Under the pieces are notes generated by a model. The model saw only the letters and a program-made list of their open reading frames with translations. It did no database searches and was not told where the DNA came from. 36,202 bases of DNA, from contig AJWJ01000225.1 in the NCBI GenBank assembly GCA_000277445.1, positions 1-36,202 on the forward strand. Reading direction: 5' to 3'. Position numbers and translations under genes: made by a program. Positions 1-8,422 of this stretch are shown here, in pieces. Numbering within the stretch: the stretch's first letter is position 1; every line of letters begins with the position of its first letter. Source of the DNA: Polysphondylium violaceum (lineage: Eukaryota; Evosea; Eumycetozoa; Dictyosteliales; Dictyosteliaceae).

Positions 1-87
1 CCGTTATTAAGAGATATTGAATTATTTCCAAAAACGGTAATGCGTTTTGCATTACAAAGATGTAATGGATGGAAATCCTCACGTTAA
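1..87 (+). CDS. 3' end of an unidentified protein-coding gene (partial)
   Basis: The window opens inside a reading frame that runs in frame 1 for 28 codons to a TAA stop at 85-87. The translated tail includes LLRDIELFPKTVMRF and ends in a basic WKSSR. The codons avoid the stop-rich composition of the surrounding DNA, and AT-rich sequence with an AATAAA-like signal follows at about 140-150, as expected after a dictyostelid gene. I do not recognise the family from so short a piece. It may also be the last exon of a spliced gene. The call rests only on the open frame and its amino-acid-like composition. Confidence 0.5.
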   Translation, partial: PLLRDIELFPKTVMRFALQRCNGWKSSR

Positions 88-361
88 TCATTGCGCATTA
101 TTTGGCATGATTTTCAAAACATAAAAACTTTAAATTTATAAAAATAAAGATTCTTTGGTTTTTATTCACCCATTGTAAACATACACATATTATCATATTA
201 GATATCTTGTAAGATAGACAAACCTCCTCCATCTATAATACAATATATATGATCTACACCTTATAGATCATCCATATTTTATTAAAAAGAGGTGAGGAGG
301 GAGAGCGGACTATGTGAAGTTTAATTTTCCCGATAAAAGAGCTTTATTGAACAAAAGATTT

Positions 362-431
362 GCGCATGCTGGGAATCGAACCCAGTTCGCATCCGTGGCA
401 GGGATGCATCATACCACTAGACCACATGCGC
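362..431 (-). tRNA. tRNA-Gly (anticodon GCC)
   Basis: Read on the minus strand this 70-nt sequence folds as a standard tRNA. The acceptor stem GCGCATG pairs fully with CATGCGC. The anticodon stem CATCC/GGATG encloses the loop CTGCCAC with anticodon GCC. The T arm CTGGG-TTCGATT-CCCAG carries a perfect B box (complement at 371-381), and the D loop contains AGTGGTA. A run of four T follows on the minus strand (353-356), a short RNA polymerase III terminator. No intron is present. It decodes GGC/GGU glycine codons. In dictyostelids tRNA genes are common integration targets for retrotransposons, but I see no element beside this one. Confidence 0.96.
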
Positions 432-649
432 TTTGGTATGAAAATAATAAACCCTCACACTAATATATAATAAATGATATTATTTAAAACATTTTGATAA
501 ATTCAAAAATCATAAAAATAATTTTAACTTTTTTTTTTTCCGGAAAAACAGAGAACCTATAATTAAAATTAATTAGTTTTTTTATCCAACAAAAGTTTTC
601 AATGTTTCGTTTTTTTTTTTAGGGGATCATATCAGATCTGAAAGAAAAG

Positions 650-1227
650 ATGAATACTAGTAAACAAAATCTTAAAAAGACCCCAGACCCTCTTGTAAAA
701 AAGTCAACAACAAATGTTAAAAAACCAACTCCAACAATAGCTAAAGCAACAACAAAATCAACTTTAAATACCCAAGTTAAAAAGCAAGCCTCAGCCTCTG
801 CTTTAAATAAAACTGATATTCAAAAAGAATCAAAGACAATAACAACAAACACTAAAGTAGATGATGGTATTTATTTATTCACTATTGACTGACAAGACAA
901 AAGCTCGACATTAATCATTAAACATAATATAATTTAGATGACATAGATTTAGATTCATTGTTTCAAAAGAAAAAAGAAAATAAGATAGAGGAAACAAAAA
1001 AACGTAAAGAATTGAAAGAGGCAGAGGAACGAGAGGCAAAGAAAAGAGAAATGAGAGCTAAAAAAGTCACTCATGATGACTTTTTTGATAGTAGAGGTGT
1101 CAATATTAAAGAAAGAAAGACCGTTGACGGTTTCCCCGTTTTCACCGAAGAAGAACTTGGTTTAGATGTTTGGGGGGAAGGTGGTGATACTGAATTATGT
1201 CCATTTGATTGTAAATGTTGTGTCTAG
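650..1227 (+). CDS. DUF1764-family small basic protein
   Basis: Two exons, 650-866 and 938-1227, encode 168 residues. The intron 867-937 begins GTATTT and ends TTTAG; splicing converts the end of exon 1 into an acidic DDDDIDLDSLF stretch continuous with exon 2. The N-terminal 75 residues are Lys/Thr/Ser-rich and probably disordered. Residues about 85-115 are a charged Lys/Glu/Arg helix, a likely coiled coil. The C-terminus has the family signature as I recall it: FDSRG, then DGFPVFTEEELG, then a Gly-rich turn and LCPFDCKCCV with four cysteines at the extreme end. This matches the eukaryote-wide DUF1764 family, whose function is not established. The ATG at 650 is the first in frame and follows a T-rich leader. 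The splice call is supported because the signature lies entirely in exon 2 and exon 1 alone would end in unrelated residues. Confidence 0.85.
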
Positions 1228-1599
1228 AGTGTGTATGAATCAATAGGTTTTCATATACATACATTTACAAGAAAAAGAAGTACAGTAGCAGTTCAAAATC
1301 ATACAACAGGTTTAATTTATCTCTATACAAATTGGGGGTAGAGTATTACAGCGCATAAAGGAAGAGCTTTGTGGACACATACACACATACACAATAATGA
1401 TGATGTTTCTTGAATGGTCAATAAAACTCATATTATTGCCTAGTAAATCACTCCATTGTCTTTGTTGTTTTTTTTATTATACAAACAATCATATTTTTGT
1501 ATTGTCTTTGAATGCAACTTTTTCTATTTCGTGTTTTCAAAGATAATAGATAAACATTTTTGTATTTTAATGCACTTATCAGTATTTAAACACTAGAGT
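1228..1599 (+). other. Intergenic, no gene seen
   Basis: AT-rich DNA between the DUF1764 stop and the first recognisable homology to the LRR pseudogene. I see AATAAA-like signals after 1400 and no open frame with protein-like composition on either strand. Confidence 0.5.
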
Positions 1600-2660
1600 T
1601 GATCTATTTTTAAAAGATCTTTATACAATTGTGGTTTAAAAAATATGGAGACCATCGTTACATTTTGTGGACATTAGTTATAATCCATTATCAAATATTC
1701 AAAACTTTTCATCATTTTATGGAGAGAGTTTAGATGCATTGTATTTCCCTCCTATTCCTCGCTCTAGTCTTGGGTCCCTGAAAACCAAGACATCAAAATA
1801 CCCAGATTTTTTATAAAAAATCCAATTATTATTTATCTATTTTAAAATATAGTATAGTTCACCAAGAAGTAAATTTACTGTAAATGAATTCAAGTTACCT
1901 AAGAGATTACAACTTCCCTGTTGGCATTGTTCTTTTTTTTATTAAAGAATATTTATTGATAACTATTATATTCTTTTAAAGTTTCCAACTTTGAGTGGCA
2001 GTGTAGGTTATTCTTTTGATTTGTAAGTACTTATATTTTAATTAATAGCATAAGTCGATACATAAGGATTTTGCCAGATGTTAACCACTTGATTTCTTTA
2101 GATATCCATTTCGAAGAATAGAAGTCTCCAACTCCATATTTTATTTCAGAGATATTGGATTCCCAGAAAAATGTTCAAGATTGAATGAGCCGGGATCAAT
2201 ATCTAAAATGAACAACAATGAAAGAGATAAAGTATTAATCTCTTCAATCACTGAAGAAAGACAATTGTATTAATAAACTTATTTAATTATAAATAAAGTG
2301 AAGAATTCTTTGTACCTGTAGAGCCTGTTTTAAACCATTCTCTTAAAACTGGTACAAGTGCTATAATCTCATTTGCAAACGTTTCTTTTGATTTCAAATA
2401 TCTTTGATACTCTCGCTCCAATTTCTACCACCTAATCCATTATCATCATTTTCAATACCATCTAGTAGTAGTATACAGTAGCTATTCCAATTCTCAACCT
2501 TAAAGTCAAGAGTCAAGCAGCGATGATAATTCTAATTCACAAGGACAAAGAGGCACTACCACCACAACAACGGTCAATCCATCCTCGACATTGATGAACC
2601 AAGCTCAAGCTATTTATCTATTGTATTTATTTTAACCTTTATTGTAGTTATCATTGTTTT
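1600..2660 (+). pseudogene. Decayed copy of the downstream LRR surface-protein gene
   Basis: Blocks of this region follow, in order, the coding sequence of the intact gene at 2980-5267. AAAGATCTTTATACAATTGTGG near 1610 matches the start of that gene's exon 3 at 3475. A match near 1680-1710 corresponds to 3545-3580, CAAAATACCCAGATTT near 1795 to 3700, and GTTTCCAACTTTGAGTGGCAG near 1980 to 3970. CCACTTGAT...AGATATCCATTT near 2085-2110 corresponds to 4110-4140. The Ser/Thr-rich tail and hydrophobic end near 2520-2660 match 5070-5260. Exon-flanking GTAAGT sequence is retained near 2022, so the copy arose by DNA duplication and not from an mRNA. The frame is interrupted many times, large parts of the LRR and TIG-like region are missing, and the signal-peptide exon is not recognisable. 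It is a dead tandem duplicate of a host gene. Confidence 0.8.
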
Positions 2661-2979
2661 TCATTTTACATTTTATAATAAAAAGTAGATATAGGGGAGG
2701 CCAATCATAGCCTCCCAAACTAAATCTCCATCAATTTGATTCACATAAAAATTTATTTGAAAAAAGAGGGTCCCGATATTTTTAAAAATTTGATTAAGAT
2801 TATTTTTGATTTTTTCAAACTATTTTTATCACCCAATGTTCACCACAACAAATCATGACATATTTTTGTGTAACACAACAAGATCTTTGAATCAAATCAC
2901 TGACCGTTGGATTATTTTTTTTTTGATATTTAACACTTGTGTAAGAGCTGTTCATTCTATTTTTTACTCACTCTATACA
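2661..2979 (+). promoter_or_regulatory. Upstream region of the LRR gene
   Basis: An AT-rich stretch between the pseudogene tail and the signal-peptide ATG. An open frame from 2806 runs into the coding start at 2980, but its residues are not protein-like, and the signal peptide begins cleanly at the later ATG, so I treat this as leader and promoter. No specific site is identified. Confidence 0.35.
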
Positions 2980-5267
2980 ATGAAGAGCTTTATTTTATTA
3001 ATTTTATCTTTATCTTTATTGATTTCTGGTAACTCCGCTATCCCTCAAACTCAATGTAGCTATAACTAGGAAAAAATAATTCTTTTAATTAGATTTTAAT
3101 TTTAAAAAAAATGATAAATAAATATAGTTGATGCATTTATTGCTTTAGCTAATAAAGCTTCGTTGGATACATCATCAAGAACAATAGATAATGTTTGTTT
3201 ATGGGACGACGACCTAATTCAATGTCATGCTGATACCATTACATTTCTATCATTAAACTTTACTTTGGCCCAAACAACTGTTTCTCCATCAGAGTTTGCA
3301 TTTCCAAATTTGACCGACTTAAACTTAAAGAGCACTAAATTAACAGACAATTTTGCAAATATTCTTTTAAGAGACTATTGTATTAATTTATCAAGTTTGT
3401 AAGTTTTAAAAAAGATAGTTAAATACTTTTTTGAAATATATCAATTTTCTACTAATTCTATTTATTTACTACTAAAAAGATCTTTAATAAATTGTGATTT
3501 ACAAAATATAACAATTACAGAAAGGAGATTAATAAACTTAAATATAGATGAGAATCCATTATCAAATGTTCAAAACCTCTCATCTGTAAATCACCCAAAC
3601 TTTTTCTCTGCAAAGGGAACCCAAAATGAATTTACTCAATGGGTCAATGATTTACCTTCTACCTCTTTTTTTGACGGCCTTGACATCAAGACTTCAAAAT
3701 ACCCAGATTTATCTACTTTTGATTCAATTCAATTTCTGTAAATATTTACCTTTTATTATATTTAGATAATCAAATTATTAACTATATTCAATTTAGAAAT
3801 ATTGAACCATCAAGCAAATTGACTCAAAATGAATTTAAGTTACCTAAAAAGATTGGCTATTCTATGTATGAATGATTTTTTTAAATTTTTTTCATTAATA
3901 TATATTAATCCATAATATCCATTTTCCATTTTATATAGTGGATTTAGAAATAACCAATCTCTTTTAAAGTTTCCAACTTTAATTGGTAGTGATGGTCACT
4001 CTTTTCATTTGTAAGTATTTTCTAAGCACTATAGTTAAAATATAGTTTTACTTATTAACCTTTTAAAATTTTAATTCTAGTTATTTAAGCAATATTAGCT
4101 TTTATGTTACAGAACCACTTGATCTCTCTAGATATCCATTTTCAATAATAAGTATTGATGATTCAACATTTTCACATTTGGATGGCAGCTTCCCAATTTC
4201 AAAATTCAATACTTTAAAAATGGAACATTTGTAAGTTTTTTATTTAACCTCTTTATAAATACAAATAGATCTTTATATTAATATAATAAATTAGCCAAAT
4301 GACAAAAAAAAAAGGAAACCTTGCATTAGACTTTAATGTTCTTAAAACATTGCCTGTGGCTTTGCTTTATTATAATGAATTTACTTCAACTATTCCATCA
4401 AATATTAATTTTTATGACGGTGATTTAATGGCTACTCCTATTAATGATGTATTTTATAAAAATAGATTAGATATATCCTCAAATCAATTCACAGGACCTA
4501 TTCCAAAATGGTTTTGTAATGTTAAAGCCAAGTTTTCAAACAACAAATTCAATGGTCAACTCCCAAGTTGTTATACTTGCCATTTAAATCTTAGTTCCAC
4601 ATGGGATGCAATTTTCCAAAACAATTTTGAAAATGTTCAAGATGGAATGAGCATGGGTCAATATCCAAAATGTACAACAATGAAAGTAGATCAAGTATTC
4701 ATCTCTTCAAACACTGAACAAGGACAATTATATAATTTTAATATCAAAGGCACTGATTTGGGTTGGGAGAATGGAACTGTTACCATTTTGGGAGTCCAAT
4801 TTGAGGTTACTGCCTATAAATACAGTGAATGGTTCTATATACCTGTGGGATTTGGTATAGTTGATGATTCTCTTAGAATTGGTAATACTGCTTTGGTGAA
4901 ATTCCAAACTGGACCAACCTTTGAGTTTGATATTTCAAATATTTTTGATGACATTATACCAGCTTCACCTGCATTCCCTCCTAAACCATCGTCATCATCT
5001 TCATCACCATCATCTAGTAGTAGCAGTAGTGATGACCAAAACAGTAGCTCATCCGATTCTCAAGATAGTTCCGATTCACAAGGACAAGGAGGTACTACCA
5101 CTACTACCACTACCACAACAACAGGTAACACCAATCCATCCTCAACAACAACAACAACAACAACTACTACTCCATCACCCACCAATGAACCAAGCTCAAG
5201 CTTCAAAATTCATTTCTCTTTTGTATTTATTTCAATCATTACCTTGATTGTAACTATCATTGTTTAA
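2980..5267 (+). CDS. Leucine-rich-repeat surface protein with Ser/Thr stalk and probable GPI anchor
   Basis: Seven exons: 2980-3055, 3128-3398, 3480-3737, 3797-3865, 3939-4010, 4081-4230 and 4295-5267. They join to 622 residues. The protein opens with a signal peptide (MKSFILLILSLSLLISGNSA), then a capping segment with DAFIALANKAS, then leucine-rich repeats of about 24 residues. Exons 4 and 5 (69 and 72 nt) are close to one repeat each, and introns 2 to 6 all fall in phase 2 inside a leucine codon, the usual sign of LRR exon duplication. The last exon has two further repeats (LDISSNQFTGPIP is typical of extracellular plant-like LRRs). A roughly 90-residue beta-rich segment follows that resembles IPT/TIG domains, then a Ser/Thr-rich low-complexity stalk and a final hydrophobic helix with no charged tail, as in GPI-anchored proteins. 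It is likely a cell-surface adhesion or recognition protein; the ligand is unknown. Exon 1 is the least certain join. Confidence 0.8.
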
Positions 5268-5292
5268 ACAAATAAAAATCAAGATATTCAAA

Positions 5293-5438
5293 AATGAGGA
5301 TTGCAGAGGGCAGTTGTGTGATTTTTTTTTTCTTTTTTTTAATTTTTTTTTTATAAATTATTTGTTTTAAATTTTACACATTTATTTATTGTTCAGAAAT
5401 AGTTGGGGATCGAAGTAACTGTCCTCTCTTGCCTCACA
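5293..5438 (-). ncRNA. tRNA-derived unit, copy A (decayed)
   Basis: This is the most degraded of three related minus-strand units. It keeps the two ends: a leader TGTGAGG (5432-5438) and a trailer CCTCATT (5293-5299) that pair at six of seven positions. Inside these, AGAGGACAGTT (5417-5427) pairs with AACTGCCCTCT (5305-5315) at ten of eleven positions. The anticodon and T-arm region is fused at a TTCG repeat, so GTTACTTCG runs straight into ATCCC, whereas copy C has about 36 nt between the corresponding TTCGs. The middle, where the other copies carry a tRNA 5' half, is A-rich with no box A. It is probably not a functional tRNA source. It is useful because its outer stem differs in sequence from the other copies yet still pairs. 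Confidence 0.5.
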
Positions 5439-5593
5439 TTTCTAAAACTCTGTTAAATCATTAATTAAATCCCAAGAGCAAATAAAATTCTCTAATCATG
5501 GGATCACAGATAATTTTAATTAATTTTAATTAAAAAAAAGACTCTTACAATGGATCCAAATTATTTCTATTTTTTTTTCTTTTTTGGAAAAAA

Positions 5594-5754
5594 GATGAGA
5601 ATTGTAGAAATGGTTTTAAATAGTTAATCTGCTCTAACCACTAAGCTATATCATCAACACCAATTAATTAGCATTGATAGATAAGAGGAATCGAACCTCT
5701 GTCTGAAACAGTGACAATGTTAAAACGAAGGAACCATTATTCCCGGGCCTCACC
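5594..5754 (-). ncRNA. tRNA-derived unit, copy B (permuted-tRNA-like)
   Basis: Minus-strand order: leader GGTGAGG (5748-5754); a segment with AATGGTT (5732-5738); an anticodon-like arm AACA-TTGTCAC-TGTT; a T arm AGAGG-TTCGATT-CCTCT with a B box (complement at 5687-5697); a 3' acceptor-like strand TATCTATCA (5675-5683); an AATTAATT spacer; a 5' acceptor-like strand TGATGATA (5649-5656); a D arm GCTT-AGTGGTTA-GAGC with box A; then AACCATT (5609-5615), the trailer TCTCATC (5594-5600) and a run of six T. The 3' half thus precedes the 5' half. TGATGATA pairs with TATCTATCA through eight pairs with one bulged T, the leader pairs with the trailer at seven of seven, and AATGGTT pairs with AACCATT. 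A colinear tRNA would pair poorly here (GGTGAGG with TATCTAT). A weakness is that the putative anticodon stem of the permuted form pairs badly in this copy. Confidence 0.5.
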
Positions 5755-5924
5755 AATCAAAAATATGTCTTGCAACAAAATTAAAACTTTTGATTGTGAA
5801 ATGTTTTTTTTGTGATGGGTATTTTTTTTTTTTGTCAATGTAATTTTTTGATTAGATTTGATTTTTCATGAGATATCAATAAAAGGTATCATCTAATTTG
5901 ATGTTTTTTGTTTTAAAAAAAAAA

Positions 5925-6084
5925 AACGAGGATCGCAGGAATGGTATTGGTGTTTATTCTGCTCTACCAACTGAGCTACCCCGTCGATGCTAATTAATTA
6001 GCGCCAACAAGGATAGGGATCGAACCTATGACCTGAACATTAAAAATTGTATTAAACGAAGTAACCATTATCTCATGCCTCGCC
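5925..6084 (-). ncRNA. tRNA-derived unit, copy C (permuted-tRNA-like, Lys-UUU-like)
   Basis: This is the best preserved unit, with the same order as copy B. Leader GGCGAGG (6078-6084) pairs with trailer CCTCGTT (5925-5931), and AATGGT (6064-6069) with ACCATT (5940-5945). The inner tRNA 3' half has T arm ATAGG-TTCGATC-CCTAT (B box complement 6016-6026) and acceptor strand CCTTGTT (6006-6012). The inner 5' half lies downstream, with acceptor strand GACGGGG (5979-5985), TA, a perfect D arm GCTC-AGTTGGTA-GAGC, then GAATA. GACGGGG pairs with CCTTGTT at seven of seven, and GAATA pairs with TGTTC of the 3' half as an anticodon stem, which would place TTTTTAA as the loop (anticodon UUU, lysine). The halves are separated by the palindrome GCTAATTAATTAGC (5989-6002). 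A run of about 11 T follows the trailer, a strong Pol III terminator. Two decayed colinear tRNAs are the main alternative, because the leader can also pair with CCTTGTT. Confidence 0.55.
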
Positions 6085-6257
6085 AACATATGACATTCAT
6101 CTTTCCCCAAATAAACCATGACACTAGTCAATGTTTTTGATTGATGGGATTCTTTTTTTTTTCTTTTTTTTTTTTAGAAAAAATTTTCTTGATTTGATTG
6201 GGTGATTTGAATCATTTTAGATCAAATAGAGCGGTGCTCCTACTAAACCCTATTTAA

Positions 6258-8003
6258 ATGGATACTACCGAGATGAGTAAATTTTATTTTATATGGAGAA
6301 ATAAAGTTTTACAAAAAAGGATTCAGAGATACAATCATTCCATTTCCTTTAGATATAATGAAAGTACTGTACCCTTCACTATAGAGAATACGATTGGCAG
6401 GTTTGATAGCTTTGATATATCATTACAACTACAGAGTTGTGTTGTTTTGGATTTGACATTCCCAAATTCAATTACATCTCTTTTTTTAACAGAGGTAAAA
6501 AACACTTTTGAAATAAAGCTGCCTAAGGAATCCATCCATACACTTTATTTATTTAACTACCGAGGTAGTATACCAGAGGGATTTATTCCTAGTTCTGTTA
6601 GACATCTGGTATTTAATGGGGAAATAGATCAACATGCTATTCCCTTTGGTGTTGAGAGAGTAGAGGACATAAATGTACAATTAAAACAACAATTTTATAT
6701 TCCCAATTCAGTCAAAGAGATTTCATTACTCTGTGCTAAAGAAACTGTTACACAGGGATGGATACCTGATAGCGTAGAGAAGCTAACCACAGGTTTCACA
6801 CCAGATCAAGGGTTCATTCCAAAATCAGTTAAAGTATATACCAATACCTCTGATTTGAAATCGCTTGCATGTTTACCTGAATCGACAAGATCTCTTACAT
6901 TATCAAACGATCATATTATTTCATCTGGTAAAGAAACAATTCCACATCATATCAAAGAGCTCGAAATAATTTCAGGTAAAAGTCTCAATTTTTTTCCATT
7001 GTTGCCAGCAGGTATAGAAAAGTTTACCTACAGACAAACAAATCAATGCATTGAAAATTTATCGATAGGTGGATATCATTCTTTAAGAAGTTTATCCTTT
7101 TCGTGCCAGAGTTTTAATTGTCTATCACTTCCATCAAATTTACAGGAGCTAAGCATATATATTACAGGTTCGCTTGCCAAAGGTCCAACTACCAAAGCCA
7201 GAGTAAATTTATTTTCAGGTAATCCTTTACCTCGTTCGTTGGCAAGATTAAGCATAGAATCATATTATTCAGAGGACATTGAGATCACATCCAATATGCT
7301 GCCTGAGTCTTTAAAGTACCTAAAGATTCGCTCTGGCGTTAGGCTATTAAGAGGATGTTTTTCAAATACACCCAATCTCTCTGAGTTGTATTTAGAATCG
7401 ACTAGTCCTAAGCCAAAGGTGATAAATGATATTCCATCCGACATGATCCCACCAAGTATAACTCGTCTAACTCTAGGCCTACATCGTGCCATTACTCAAG
7501 GATCCATCCCCAACTCTGTTACCTATCTTCACATCAAACGTGGAATCACCGAACCTATGGACATTAAACACTTGCCCCAGAATCTCAGTCATCTGGTGAT
7601 GGATATCCAATATTATAAATCTTCAACAGCTGTCAGATTCCCTCCAAAACTAACTCATTTCAGTTGCACAGTAAATCACCAAGGACAAGCCAGTTTGATG
7701 CCCAACACAATTACTCATCTCTGTCTGGATTACATTAAAAAACCAACAACACCACCTATAAATCAACCTATTCCCGCATCGGTAATATATTTAGCCACCA
7801 ATTATCTAGACTCCCTACCCCCACATATCCGCACTCTAGTGTTTTACCGAGACCCCAAATTCCTCGATGTGGCCCTCCTCAAACACCTCGACTCACTCAA
7901 GCTGTCCACAGCTGGCAGTACTCTATGTCACTTTCCAAGCACACTAAAATGTATCAAACATTTACCATCCCACTGTATATCCAACAAACAAGAATGGCAC
8001 TAA
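6258..8003 (+). CDS. FNIP-repeat protein
   Basis: A single-exon frame of 581 residues. The N-terminus carries the motif FYFIWRNKVLQKRI (residues 9-22), shared with the other FNIP and ankyrin proteins of this window and probably a degenerate F-box-like segment. The body is a string of leucine-rich-type repeats of about 22 to 25 residues built on I-P-x-S/G-V-x-x-L, for example GFIPSSVRHLVF (108-119), GWIPDSVEKL, GFIPKSVKVY, GSIPNSVTYLHI. This is the dictyostelid FNIP (IP22) family, which is greatly expanded in these amoebae; its members have no established biochemical role and are thought to be protein-interaction scaffolds. The ATG at 6258 is used; a second ATG five codons later would also keep the motif. 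It is more divergent from the other three FNIP genes here than they are from one another. Confidence 0.85.
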   Translation: MDTTEMSKFYFIWRNKVLQKRIQRYNHSISFRYNESTVPFTIENTIGRFDSFDISLQLQSCVVLDLTFPNSITSLFLTEVKNTFEIKLPKESIHTLYLFNYRGSIPEGFIPSSVRHLVFNGEIDQHAIPFGVERVEDINVQLKQQFYIPNSVKEISLLCAKETVTQGWIPDSVEKLTTGFTPDQGFIPKSVKVYTNTSDLKSLACLPESTRSLTLSNDHIISSGKETIPHHIKELEIISGKSLNFFPLLPAGIEKFTYRQTNQCIENLSIGGYHSLRSLSFSCQSFNCLSLPSNLQELSIYITGSLAKGPTTKARVNLFSGNPLPRSLARLSIESYYSEDIEITSNMLPESLKYLKIRSGVRLLRGCFSNTPNLSELYLESTSPKPKVINDIPSDMIPPSITRLTLGLHRAITQGSIPNSVTYLHIKRGITEPMDIKHLPQNLSHLVMDIQYYKSSTAVRFPPKLTHFSCTVNHQGQASLMPNTITHLCLDYIKKPTTPPINQPIPASVIYLATNYLDSLPPHIRTLVFYRDPKFLDVALLKHLDSLKLSTAGSTLCHFPSTLKCIKHLPSHCISNKQEWH

Positions 8004-8422
8004 CTAAGCCTAAATAAACAAAAACATATCTCTATTCTCACCCCCAAACACCCCCCTTCTGATGATTCATTATGTAAAAAAAAAAGTGTGAAAACCATCA
8101 TCGCATGATTTTTTTTTTTTCTAATTTTTCATTTATTTCAGATTCGATCATCTTATTATTTAATGTAAACAGTGAACAGTGGGAGAGAAAGAGAAAAAGA
8201 GAGATCTATTGTTTGATAGATATACAGTACTACAGTGGTGTATTATAAATATAATACTTGTATCAATTGATTCCCAAAACACATTATATTGCAAATAGAG
8301 ATTTATATTAATTTATAGATCAATTGTATTTGCAATCATCAGTAATAATAATAATAATAATAATAATAGTTATATTTAACAACAAACACACAACATATAC
8401 AGACACACATACACATACATAG
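8004..8422 (+). promoter_or_regulatory. Intergenic region upstream of the S2P gene with an AAT microsatellite
   Basis: AT-rich DNA with a purine-rich GAGAGAAAGAGAAAAAGAGAG stretch near 8182-8202 and a run of about nine AAT/ATA triplets at about 8342-8369. A CA-rich leader leads to the ATG at 8423. No gene is seen. Confidence 0.45.

Noticed and set aside
4921-5247. 108-codon His/Leu/Gln-rich frame inside the last LRR exon
   Set aside because: Out-of-frame reading of the Ser/Thr-coding repeat of the LRR gene.
5927-6084. Two ordinary colinear tRNA genes side by side in copy C
   Set aside because: Not excluded for copy C alone, but the second tRNA would lack a T-stem, and in copy B the first colinear acceptor pairs at only about three of seven positions while the swapped pairing works. 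Kept as the main alternative.
8342-8369. AAT repeat considered as a CRISPR-like or structured repeat
   Set aside because: Plain trinucleotide microsatellite, common in dictyostelid intergenic DNA.
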